Assembly (NCBI RefSeq): GCF_017562075.2
Contig: NC_054082.1
Location: 50,586,037-50,650,036, forward strand
Source: Anopheles merus
Lineage: Eukaryota > Arthropoda > Insecta > Diptera > Culicidae
Direction of reading: 5' to 3'
Length of the DNA stretch: 64,000 bases
The position numbers and the translations under genes were made by a program. A model generated the notes under the pieces. The model was not told where the DNA came from and searched no databases. It saw only the letters and a list, made by a program, of their open reading frames with translations. Of this stretch, positions 22,820-35,445 are shown in pieces (position 1 is the stretch's first letter; every line of letters starts with the position of its first letter).

Positions 22820-25775
22820 ATCACGAACCGCTCAATAGTAGCAGTGTATTGAAATTATTTGGCTTTTGCTTTATGAATTTCATTGAACGATAGCAGATAA
22901 GCTTGTTTAAAATTAGTACCACACGCAGCCCGGAAGCTCGTTATGAGTCATTCAAATTGCCTGCGACAAAGAATGAGATGATAAGAAAGACACAAATCCC
23001 AGAGCGTCCTCTAATTGCATAGCCACGTCTTACTGACAAGCTAAACGTATATGGGATTCAGATAAAGCTTGCATCAAGCATTTGGTACTAATTTTGAAGT
23101 TTTTTTTTAAGTAAAAAGACATATCCATTCATTCAACAAAACTGTTAAAAATGTATTGACACAAATAAACGAAATTATTGCAAAATTGATATTCTCTTCC
23201 AATAAATAATACATCTATGGTTGTGTAATTGTTGCTAAAGAGGCAAATGAGCTAGTCCTCAAAGTCTCTATAAAAATAAGCTAGAATAAAAAAAAGTAAT
23301 TGTTGCTGATTTTCTGTTGCAGCTCAATAGACTGACAGTTAGTTTTTATCAAGAGCGCACTATTTGCTAGAGCATCGTGAATTAGATTTTCGACATTTAT
23401 AAATCATCACCATCGGTCGTTCATTCAGTTTAAGTATGATTAAAACAATATTAGCTAACATTATAAATAGAAATAAAAAAGAACATAACATCATAAAGGT
23501 CAATAGCAAATATTGGCTCATTGCGCAAGCTGCCAAACGAGACGATCCGGTTCACCAGCCCACTGTGCATAACTGTCAATTGCGTTTGAATGGCCCTACC
23601 TTGTGTCCTGCGTGTGCCGTAAACGCTGACTGTTCCGTGCTGGCCAGCCCAACAGAAAAAAAACCAACACGGACACAGACAAGACAAAAGCTGGTGCGTA
23701 AGGAGGCTCGTCAGGTGTTTGCGGGCGTGTGTATCCCTTTTTCTAGCGTTTAACGATTATCCCTTTCCTCGCTGTTTCTTGCTTTGCGTAGCAGAGAAGC
23801 AGCAAATAAATCCGTGGCTGTAGTTTCTGCTCTTTATTCGACTTGTTTGACCGAGCGTATTTCATACGTTGCGTACCTGTATGCGCGTGTGTATATGTGT
23901 GTGTGTGTGCGCGAGTGTTTATTTGTGTACACCGGGATATCCCTTTTAATTCGGTGCGGAAGTAACGAAAAAAACATACCAATCATAACCGACACCGTAC
24001 CGCACTCTCGTGTCACACAATCTGTGACGCGTCTCGCTTTGTTCAATTACGGTGAAAGAGGTCATCCTCCGCTCCGGGTGGAAAGCGCAGGGCGACAGAG
24101 AAAGAAGCGAAAACGTCAACTGGCTGCGGAGATCTCGCTGCCTGCTATGGTGACTGTGCAGTCCCGCTCGTGTGAGTGTGTGTATGTGTGCATTTATGTG
24201 AACGCCTTAGGCAGAGTGTGAGCGAGAGTGGTTGGTATCCATTTTTGTTGCCAATCTCTCAGGGCTGGTGGGCTGGTTGGTCACAGAAGGACATCGGCTG
24301 TACTGTACTATCCTTACACCGGCTGAAAAACACCACATATCCGCTAACAGGAAACAGGAAGCGTGTTAATCGAACCCATTTTCACCGGAAAACATCTAAC
24401 CGGTCAGACACATTCAAGCGTATGCCAAGAGGTTCGTGGACACCTTCAGGCAGAGTCATCAATCGGTGAGGAACGCCTTGCTCACTTTAGCCCTTTAGTG
24501 ACAGAATCACCACCACTACTACCACCACCGCCATCGTCGTCGTCGTCGTCATCATCGTCATCTTTGCAAACAGTGTGAAGTGCACTTTCGCCGTATGCGA
24601 TAATCGCGCAGTGTGTGATAGGTAACGTGTGCTGATTCAGGTGGTGGCGAGCGCCCACGGTGCATCCTGGGGAAGGGAAGAAGATTATCATCGATAAAGG
24701 AAATCGCGAACACACCCGAATCGCAAAATTGGTCTCCGTGGACAGACACAGGCTGGATAGCGTATGTGGCGCAACATTGAGCTCTCTCTCTGGTGTGTGG
24801 TTGGCAAAGCGGAAAGCGATTGTTGTGTGCGAGTTTGTTGCGGAACCACAGTGTGTGCGCCCTTGGTTGACGACGTCTAATACGCGCGATATGATGATGA
24901 TGATGATGATGTTGGTGGTGGTGTTTTAGTGAAAGAGAGTCTGTGCCCCCATCTCATTATACATACCTCAAATGGCTTTTCTAGCGGCGACCGTACACGG
25001 GAATTCCACTACCTACTGCTATGTTGCGGTCTACAAGAAGGGCTATGTGAATGTGTGCGTATGTGTGTGAGTTTCTGATTTGAAGAAGTGAAAAGTGAAA
25101 ACATCAAACACCCTCTGCCGAAGAAGACGGTCTCCCGCACACACTGACTCACACCTCCCATTTCTTGCATACTGTGTCCCTCCTCCCCTTTTCGCTTCTT
25201 CTATCTTTCTGTTGTCCGCTTACTCTTCCATCTCTTCCTATCTTTGTGTCCGGTTGGTAGGTTGATGGTAGCTGCTGCCTGCTACTGACATACCTTCCCC
25301 AGCCGACCGGCACATGTGCTGCCCCCGCCATCTGTCTACCGCTATTCCAAATCCAACGAAGCCTTTACAATAATATCATTCGGTGCGGGACACCGAAACA
25401 ATCGCAGCGCCAACACCACCCCACTCTCCCCGGCGCACGTAGGCTTTTATGCAGCAGAGCGCATCGGGAAGGCGAAAAGCGAAAATCGACCAACCCATGG
25501 TCCATAGCAGGCCTGAGCAGGGCGGGGTGAAAAAAAGGAAAACCGAACACCGAACGAACGAAGCAAACAGTTGCAGCAGCCTCCGATACTAACGCCTTGT
25601 GTGTTGGTTGCAATCGCAATAATTTCATCCTGCAAGGGCTGAGTGTACACAGCGTGTGTGTTGGTGTGTGTATGTTCATGCACAAGATATCGTTGCCGGT
25701 GCAGTTTACGAGTGAACTAATCCCACAGGACGCAACCCATTCAACAGCAAATCCCACCCGCGACGAACTCACGTA
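22820..25775 (+). promoter_or_regulatory. Probable promoter and 5' UTR of the cindr-like gene
   Basis: No gene in 22820-23400 (AT-rich spacer). From about 23.7 kb the sequence becomes GC-richer with trinucleotide runs (CCACCGCCATCGTCG-type at 24510-24565, ATG repeats at 24890-24912), many TGTGTG tracts and short upstream ATGs, as in long insect 5' UTRs. It leads without interruption into the ATG and donor at 25776-25806. The transcription start cannot be placed. Confidence 0.4.
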
Positions 25776-25806
25776 ATGGATCTTCACACATTAACAAAAT
25801 CTGAAG
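25776..25806 (+). CDS. Probable first coding exon of the cindr-like gene
   Basis: ATG GAT CTT CAC... encodes MDLHTLTKSE plus one base, ending at a strong donor (GAAG/GTAAGTTTT). The single overhanging G joins the TG at the start of the 35446 exon to make a Val codon, giving ...SEVSAVVEFDY in the SH3 frame. In vertebrate CIN85/CD2AP the first intron also lies in phase 1 within an early Val codon, so the phase is as expected. A competing start is ATGGGGT at 35214 with a weak donor, which also fits the frame. The choice is inference. Confidence 0.5.
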
Positions 25807-28117
25807 GTAAGTTTTAATAACCTGTTTTGGTTGTACTTTTTACAGAATCTCGTAGGCCTAAGCCTTAGAAGGGTCCATTGTCAGAAAAGATCCACTACAG
25901 AATGTTTGAGGAGCAGAAACTTAAATCCACGAACAAACGACACTTTGGTTTTACTATGCGAGAAACCCGGATGAATCATATCTGTAGCAAGGGAACCACA
26001 CTAAACCTCGGGATTATCGCCGTACGAAATGGTCTTTACTGACTCAGTCAGCAAATTAGTAGGGACTTGTAGACAAGCAAAAGGATTGAGCAGCGGTGTA
26101 ATTCAATTACGCTGCTATTTCTCCAATACAATTTATGAGCGTGCCTGTATGCCATTATTTATCAGAAAGGATCACTCATGCCCTAGAAGAAACGATAACT
26201 CCATTCCATTGGATTCCCGCACCGTATGTACGGTACACACCCTTTGGGCATTTTTTTTTTTTGTTTTTAATTAACACCATTCATGGGACTCTAATGTTTT
26301 AGGTGTACCTGGGAATGTGGAAACCGGTAACGAAGATTGTGCATAAAACCATTACTTCGATATATTATCTGTCATGTGTTTGCATGTTTCCGTCTGACCT
26401 ACTTTGACCAACCCAGCACGGGACTCTCGCATATATTCTCTGACCTTTCTCAACACCGTTCTTGCAATGATGTTCCCGTCTATTGACATTTACACCCATC
26501 ACATACTTGTGGAGCGGTTTGGCAACGTACACGCTTACGGCTGTCAAAAGTACATCGAACTCATTCCCGGTTTCGGTTGCCCTACCGCTTGGTTGCGTAG
26601 GTGCTAGTCAAAGAAAAAGCCCTTTCCTGGTTTAGTGGAAGGACAATCTGGTAACCTAGATTGCATTGTGGGAAACCATCCAAACAGGGTAAAATGGCAA
26701 TATCGAAATATCAAATTTACCACTCCGCCCAATACCCGGTTTTGCGTTGGGGAAAAGCACATTAAAAAATAGGGCTTCAAACAGAAACAGGCAGGACTTA
26801 AGTACTCACCGGTAGTTCGTGTTCGGTTTGGTGAAGAGAATATGTCATATCAAGGCACTGTGTTGGAAGAAACAAAAACGTACCAAGAGCGAATATCCTT
26901 CTCGTGAGAGTAAAAGAGAAACACCACGCCGTTTAGGACGTGCTGTGACCCACTTGGTGAAGTGATGCGGCCCATGTCCTAGTGAAGCACTGTGACGTTG
27001 AGCGTTTGGAAAAACGTGAGGAAGATCGATTCCCGGATGTCACCCGTTTACCGTACACGTTTTGGCTGGAAATGGAAAATTGTTATCAACCTCTTTTTAA
27101 CTGCATGTACACTATGCTTTATGCATGCTTCACGCGATGAAAGTTTTTATTTTAGGCTCAAAATCCTTTAAATTCCTCCGCTCCATGGGCAGCATAGTCG
27201 TCGTGTTTGCAGCTTACTAGTTGCTGGATCAAATGCGATGAAACTGAGATGTAGAAGAAACAAAAGGAAAGCAGGAAAAAAAGTCTGAAGCCGTTCTGTC
27301 GATGACTCAATCCGAGTGAACAATCGAACGTTGTCCGTTGATGTCACGATGGTTTCTTTTCTCCTTTATTTTGTAGCATCTCCTGTGGAGTGGTGAAAAT
27401 CTAGGCCAGTGCCGATCATTGCTGCCACACCCAAGATTCAAGATTAAATCCGAGAAAACAGCACATCTATTGCTTATGACACATATGCAAACACACACAC
27501 ACACTCACAAATGTGGTACACTGAACGATGAGTTTTGTGTATATGTGTGGTTGTGTTCTACTGGAGCCCTTTGGGAGTGTCGTTTTGTTGTGTGAATATA
27601 GAGACTTCCCGATTTTGTCGCTGTGTGTGCAACTGTAACAGCGAACTGTACTTGCCGAGACGTGTCGCGTCATTGCGTTCCAACATTTGATAAGATTAGC
27701 GGAGCGCGGCTAGTGCACTAGTATAAGCACATACACGCAAACCAAACAGTGTGCCCGGGACACAGCAGCGGATGTTGTAAGTTGCTTTTTATCGCAAAAG
27801 TACGCACCAGCGGACGGGAAGCGAGACCGTGTGTCAGCCTGGGCTGTAAAGCCCTCTCGTCGCGCGTTATCATTTATCCTATCTTTCTGGTTGGTTCACT
27901 GTTTCTTCTGTTGTTCGATTCGATAACGGTGGTCTTTTGCACTTGCAAGAGAATTATTTTATTCCATTTTTTTAGGAATATGTCTAGGCTCACGCAACTA
28001 CTGAAGGCTTTGTCAGAAGCTCTTTTTGGGTAATTTGTACCTTATTACAGGTTTTTTCAGGAGCTGAGGGACACTTTATTGACTCTTACTTACGTGTAAT
28101 AAACTTAATGTAATGGG

Positions 28118-28203
28118 AATTGGACTCTATAGCACCCTTGTTGGACAAATCCAATAGGAATTTTCAAGGAGCCCGCCCAAAAAGGGTGCCATAGAGTCCA
28201 ATT
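28118..28203. repeat. Short inverted repeat (hairpin element)
   Basis: Arms AATTGGACTCTATAGCACCC (28118-28137) and its near-complement AAGGGTGCCATAGAGTCCAA (28182-28201) flank about 42 bp. It looks like a very short MITE or hairpin. The SINE at 28207 inserted into its right arm, because the SINE target duplication begins within it. Confidence 0.75.
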
Positions 28204-28206
28204 TCC

Positions 28207-28423
28207 GGATGGGACCGGTCTGGTGGTACAGTCGTTAACTCGTACGACTCAACAACATGCCCGTCATAGGTTCAAGCACCGAATAGACCGTGCCCCCATA
28301 CTTAGGACTGACTATCCTGCTATGGTAACAATAAGTCACTGAAAGCCAAGCTCACTTCACTGGTGGGTACAGGCAGGCCTTGACCGACAACGGTTGTTGT
28401 GCCATACAAGAATAAGAAGAAGT
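28207..28423 (+). mobile_element. SINE200-type tRNA-derived SINE
   Basis: Full-length copy, 217 bp, beginning GGATGGGACCGGTCTGGTGG and carrying the tRNA-like A box region (GGTGGTACAGTCGTTAACTC) and B-box-like GGTTCAAGCACC, and ending GTTGTTGTGCCATACAAGAA plus an AAGAAG tail. An 11-bp target duplication GTCCAATTTCC lies at 28196-28206 and 28424-28434. Confidence 0.92.
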
Positions 28424-31400
28424 GTCCAATTTCCATCATTTGAATTTCACTTGCCATACCAAAGAGTCAAGGAAGTATCACACAACTATGACAACCCCTG
28501 GAAAACAACTATAAGGTTTACTTAGCATGCCTAACTAAGCGTCCAAAACTCAAATCAACAATGAAAACATGGCAACTGGGCATCCCATCTGTGTGTCTCT
28601 AGCCATGTTATTGCAGCGGATCCATTTTCTCTTCATTCATATCTTTCATCGAGAGGTTTCCCTCTTTATAATGATTATTAGATATTTATTTGTTTGAGGC
28701 AAAACAACAGCAGTAGCTGCATTTTATTAGCAGCAATAATTTCCTTTTCAACGTCACCAGCACTGACATCGTGTAATTTATTGGGTGTTTATTAGCGGGC
28801 AAGATCGCATACTATTACACTCCACCATACGGTAAGCCGCAGTGTGGTTTGTGTGTTTTTCCTCGCAAGGAAAGCGAAAACTTTCGCGAAGGAAGCGACA
28901 GACGCCATGAATGATGATGGTGGTTGAGAAAATCGACGCGAAACAACATGCTCGCCGGCGCTGCCGCCTTCACACGATCGTTAAATTTTGTTCAAATTTT
29001 CAGTTCCAGTTATCTAATGTGACGCACCAGGCGCCGCTTATCGGAATGGCGAAGAGAGAGGAGTGAGTGGGGCAGCTTTGTATGAAAGCCCAACACAATC
29101 CCCTCTGCCGAAAGCTTATGATTCCTAGCACGTACAATGGTCGTGTTTGCACCATTACAGCCTTGCTACGCATTTGTGTGAGCTTTTGACGGTCTTTTCT
29201 TTTATTTTGCATACGTTCTACCCCTTGCTCCTTGCTAACATTTTGGAGTGGAGATTAAGATTTGTCCACAGTTTGGTTTTATTAAGAAAAACAGTAATAC
29301 TAGAAACAACGAAAAACTAACGGTAGCTTTTACTTTTTCACTTAATGCGCGATGAAAGTTGAGCTCGTCCGGCCACGGTCGCCATAAAAACCCTTTAATA
29401 ATCAGTTTAATTCAACATCATTCCTGCAATGCTTGCGGCACAAACCGAACCCATCTAATAAATATTGCATTTGGGATTTTTGGAAAATGTAAACATTAAG
29501 CAGTATGGTGTCGGTTTCTATCATAGGCGATTGAAAAACAAAGCCAAAATTCGATTCACAATCAATCTAAAATTTCTCCCTCTCTCAATCTTGCTGCTGG
29601 GTTCGTAATCGCCGCTTTTGGGGCAGCAATGTGAAGTGAAGATGTAAATAGAACTAGTTTCTCTTCATGAAACCTCAACAACACTAGCATTAAACGATCC
29701 GGCACCGAATTATTAACCTTTTCGGGCTGTCGCTGATTAAACCCATATTAAAAACGACACCCCAGCATATGTTGATGGCGCGGCTGTTCAATGACATTGG
29801 AGAGGAGAGCTTTTGAAACTCGAACCAGTCACATTAACTTTCATGAGCACTCGTACTGTATTTTCGATGAACGTTCGTATAAATAATCGTACGATACATT
29901 TCTCCTCATATCTGAGAGAAATCGCGTGGACGGGGAATCATCCCAGTTCCGTCCTTCAGTAGTGCACCTTTGCCTATCTTATCGCTATCTGCCGCGGTCT
30001 CAAGTCTGGTCCCGTTGACTGTTCCTATTGTTTTCCTAATCGATTTTGATACTGCAGTCAACGCCGGACGCCCATAACGATCGATTAACCTGCGCCAGTT
30101 CATCTGTATCATTGCTCCTATGCTTCCTACAAACTCCTGACATGTCAACGGTTCCTGACGTTTTGAAGCAAATTGTGTATTTTCTACCTCTTTTTATTCG
30201 ACTCTCCACATTTCGCGGTCAGTTTCCTTTTCGTGCACATTGCAATGTCCACCGGCAGGCCTTGCAGCATACTGACACACTCACACTCGTTATAAGGAAC
30301 ACAGGGGGAGGAGGGGGCAAGGGTGATTGCGGCGCCACGTTCGCTCTGCCTGCCTGTGCCGGATGAGTCATGTGTAACTTTGCAACCCAAATTTATGGCC
30401 ACCCATTTGCATACGAACAATGCGTTGGTACCGTCTCGTTTCAGCGAGTTGCAGGTGAGCTCCAGCCCCCGGAGTACACCACACGCACACACCATGAGCA
30501 CGCATTTTTTGCTAGGGCGGCTGTTTTACACATGGGTGGAGGAAATTGGCACGTAGTGGAATTTCGGTTAAAATAATGTCGTTTATTCGCTTTTATCATA
30601 CCCAGCAACCTATTAGCCGTGATGGAATAATTCATCTCCAGCACGCAAACAAACCAAAACAACAGGTTTCAGCTGTTGTTTTTTTAATGTATTAAAATAG
30701 AAGGTTGTTCATTAAAGAAACACGAATATCAGTACCATTGACACGGAATAAAGTGGGAGAGCCATTTGAAATTAGTTAACGCGGTATCGAACATTCAGAT
30801 TTGCGTTATTGTTTTGTTAAATCAGTGTGTGGAACGATTCTTATCGTTATCTTTTTGTACAATGAAAAGAGCGCTCTATAACTAGCTCTTCTGTGTTAAG
30901 GTCGCTTTAGAATTTTTTTTTGTTATATTTCATTGAATATTTATCAAAATATTTATTATAGTACAACAAAAGAAAGGATATTAAATTCCCCAACTATTTA
31001 GTCTGTAAAAAATGTTTAAGTAATGAATTAAATACATTTACTTGTTTTTCCCAGCTGATTATTATCTTTTCACCGTGACCAAAGTGGGGAATCACCAAGG
31101 AATGTATTTAATTTATTATTTATTTTTTTTATACTCAAGGTAGCTGAGGAATTGAATATACTTTCTTTTGGTATCGGATAAGCCATATTCTGGAAAAAAA
31201 TTAAATATAGCAGAAAACTCCAAAATTTCACGTTCAATTTCACTGGAGCTGTAACGCGGGCACATGACAGGACGCAGATGTTGGGTATGAAGCATATACA
31301 TACTTTTAACAAAAAAGTGCTTATCCTTTGCCAACTTTTATCTAAATTCAACCACTTCAGCTTTGAATTATCTGCATACGCCCGTTTTGTGTGCCGTAAT

Positions 31401-32125
31401 GCAATGACACACTGATCCTCGAGGTGTGATCATCATGATCGAGCAGGGAAGATACACCATTTCTGTTGCTATTACACGTTCACACCCGCCCATGATGATT
31501 GTGCGCGGGTAGCTCATTCTTGGTTGTTGATGCGTCTTATTTGATGATCACACCACTGTCTTGATCCCTGATGTTTGTGTGCGTCGTGTGTGTGTGTGCA
31601 TGCTTTTGATGTCGTGGGACCTGTTCATTTCAGGGCCAACCGGGTGATGATGTATCACTTTATTGGCCGTTTGCGCTGGGTCGAGCTTTCAGCCTTGCCA
31701 TTCGTCTAATATTACTTGCATCTAAAGTACCGCGTTTCGTTCCCTCCAGCGTCCTAAACAACATCAACTTGTCCAAGAATATTTTAATTATTGATGTTTG
31801 TTATGTTGGTGGTTGCATACCATTTTTCGTTGCAGACATTTCCTGTTATTTCTAGTGCTTAAATAAACTCAAAAAATTATGATAGAAATAATAGGATTAG
31901 CTAACGTTTTATGAATAATTATTACTTATCAAACGCCTATTTTATAAAGACTGTAGTATTTTCATCATTAATCAAGTATTTGTGATTGCATCTCCTGGCT
32001 GAATGACAATTTCACACAGCTAGGCCTGAAATGTTAAGTGTTTGCATTCTGCCTTCCTCCATGAGGGTAATACATACAATAGAAAGCCAAAAATTGTGCT
32101 CACCATCGCATCGAAACAGAGGAAA

Positions 32126-32237
<112 letters not shown>

Positions 32238-35200
32238 CTATATATGACATGACACATGACACATTTTTAAAACCACACTTTGGTAAAACTTGGTTGATCT
32301 GATCAGGCTTAAAAATCCCAACTGGACAGACTTTCCTTATAAAGTTCCGGCAAGGCTAGATCAGATCCAATGGTAATGAGAAGCAGTATTTTTACAAGTA
32401 TTTTTAATTTCACATCTGTCCATTTAACAATTCCACTAGTAAAAAGGTGACACTAGACCCGAAGGATACACTGTGATTATCAGTGAATCTGATCTGTCCA
32501 TCGGAATCTGATGATCTTTGGGTACTTTAAGCCAAACAATTTAGACTAACAAAGGAATAACCGTTAATAACCGGTATCACCAAAACAGCTTTTTTATAAT
32601 TTTACCAAAGCCATGGACATGGTCCTAGTTTTCCATGACCTTGGTGGCCAATAGTGATTCCGTATTTGCCACCAAATTATTGGACTAGTACCCAAAATGT
32701 TATGCATGTACCCAAACGTAATGTCTTGCTAGGCTCAGTGGTCCAGATCCAATTATCGGTTTTAGACATGGCGTCTGCCCATGTCCGAAAATAGGTTTTA
32801 TTGTTTATCAGAACAATTAAACGTTTTTTTTCTACTTGGATACTAGGTACTCAGTATCAGTATACCTGATAAAATAGACCCAGATGCCCGTTTTATAAAA
32901 ATACCTTCGCATTACGGGGCAAATGATTTCATCCTACCAATCCTATGATCTATCATGGAAAACAACATGTGTTGGATTGGACATATTTGGCGAACAATAC
33001 TAGTCTGTCAATTTACAAATCTAGTTTTTTTGTTTGAACTCTGTGTTTTTGAAAATATGCCATTACATAGGAAACCACATCGAATTGTATTTAACAACCA
33101 TTACCCACTGCAATATGTGATTATATAGCTAGCCACAATTTTCACTCACTCACTATAAGTTAGTAACGCTTCAGCGTGCTTCCGAGAGAGTGTTTGTAAA
33201 TAGTCTCAACTCGAAACTATAGCGCGGGGTCGCTTTACCCAGTTGCAGCCGTTCCCGGTCGCGATGTCTAAATGTGGTCCCGATCGCAACCATCGCACGG
33301 CAGCAGCGTCACATCGTGAACAAACGGTGGCGACCGATCCGTTTGCCCGTTTGGGGAGGAAATGGCTTATAAAACTTCCACTGTGATGGATTTGCTGGTT
33401 TAGCTTAGCCTTCACTCGAAACGTGCTCCGTACGTGTCGGTCGGCCCTCTCGATTGTGCTAGTAACTTCATCCCGCGTCGATTGCATTTGAAACGGTGTC
33501 ACTTTTGCTCTTTGTCTTGTTCTCCATTACCCTCCCATCTGTGGTGACGGAGCAATGCAGACCACCGACTAACGTGTGCCAACCTTCTTTCTGCCAGTAG
33601 CAAACATTGTGCCCATTTCCAGGGGTGAAAAACGGAGCGCGAGAGCAGCCTGCGCAAAGTGACGTGATGTTCGGCGACTCTCCGCACCGTAGAGCTGTAT
33701 TCTTCCAGCCTTTTTAGCTATCTGTTCTTGTTGGCAGTTTGCCTATTAAACGACGTTACACATGGCAGCTAAGCAGAGAAGCTTCTAATAGCTAAACATC
33801 GCCTATCGTATGGAATGTTAGAAAGATGATCTAAGTGGGAAAAAGTAAACGAAGATCGAACCAACCGTGGCTTTATGTGTATGCGTATGTATTTGTGTGT
33901 GTATGTGTTGTAAGGGGTGGTCACCACTTTGGCGGTTGTTCACCTTTCAATTTGGTGGATACCGGTGTGCTCGGTGTTTGTGTGTGTGCCGCATACCGTT
34001 TGTGTTTTGTTTCGATTCTTCCTTTCGCGTGTTCTCCTTCAAACGGTTCACTCAAACTCACGCTATTAGTGTTGGCCATCTCCTCTCGAGATGATCTCAG
34101 GTGTTTGCTGCTCTTGTGCGGTTGTACCGTTCCTGTTGGTGGGATTTTCCACTAACGATGGCGTAATCGGAAAACTATCCTGCAAGTTTGACACAGTGTG
34201 TTTACCCAATGAGCCCAATGAGCTGTTATGATTTAAAATGTTTGTTAAACAGTAGGGTCACGGCTATCAAATCAGTATAATGTGCATACAATTTCGAATG
34301 CATCGTTGTGAACAGGATAGCATTATTAGTTAACGATCCTACACCGATGTCGATAAGCAGACTTGGCAGCAAGTAGACAAAGCCGCATACTACTCCACCA
34401 CTGTTTAAATGATATCTTATTTAAATGCAGAAGCCATTTTTTAGTTGAAATAACGTCCATTCTATTTGACTGATTTTGAGATACACATATACAATTATCC
34501 AAGTTTATTGTTTTGTTTTACAACAAAACTGTATCTAAAAACCAATTTACCATGTTGCTTGGCTGAAGAGCTCTCCATAGGTCTGCATAGGGCTCGTGGC
34601 CGCACAAAACGACCCTCCGATGGTTTACAGATTAGAATCACCATCTGATCTTTTACGTTTACGACGTGTCTGCCTACTGGCCGGTCTCCACCACCACTCA
34701 TCGGTTAGGAATACCATCAATTCCAAGCGTTTGCCTATGTTTGCCTATGCCTATGCTCGTACACCGCCCCAAAAACCAGGCCAAACCGTATAACCACCAA
34801 CACCACCGCCACAAGATGACGGTGTGCTATACAAAAGGGAAGGGAAAGTGAAACGCGGGAACAACGATCACTCACGACACCGCCGCTCACACCAACTGCC
34901 AATGCCGCGCTTTCCCCTCTTTCTCGGTTTGAGAAAAGTTTAATGTAGATATATCCTCATAAAGCGCAGTATCGTTTGCTAGTTCTTAAGCACCAGGAGA
35001 AACATGAGAAAGAGCAATGAGAGAGATAGACAGACCGGTCGACCGATCTTAGGAACGCGACACCAAAATCTAAGGCTTGCTTTGAGGCGCGGACTTATGC
35101 TTGCACGATCCGTACCTGAACGTCGGAGCTTTGTCTCGCGAGGGAATATATAGGTTAAACCACCAACCAACCAGTCCTCCATTGCCGCCGGTTTCGTTCA

Positions 35201-35445
35201 CCAGTCCAAGCAATGGGGTGTGTATACTGGTGCGAAGCTACAGGTCGGGCGCAAGTCTATAGACAAATGTGAGCTATTCAAAATTGAGGATTGTTTCGTT
35301 GTTTGAAATAACATACGAAACATTTAGTGTTATTTCAGTGTCTGCGGTGTATTCATAACGGTGGAAAATGCATAATCAAACCCAAAACCAACCCAAACCA
35401 ATGGTATGATGCAACTCTTTACCTACTATTTTGTCCCACTTTCAG

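Noticed and set aside
29906..30148. - strand ORF in the cindr intron with MIQMNWRRLIDRYGRPALTA
   Set aside because: Some protein-like look, but no recognised domain, splice context or repeat relationship; not reported as a gene.
33206..33687. - strand ORFs in a GC-rich island of the cindr intron
   Set aside because: More likely CpG-rich regulatory DNA or an alternative first exon; no family match.
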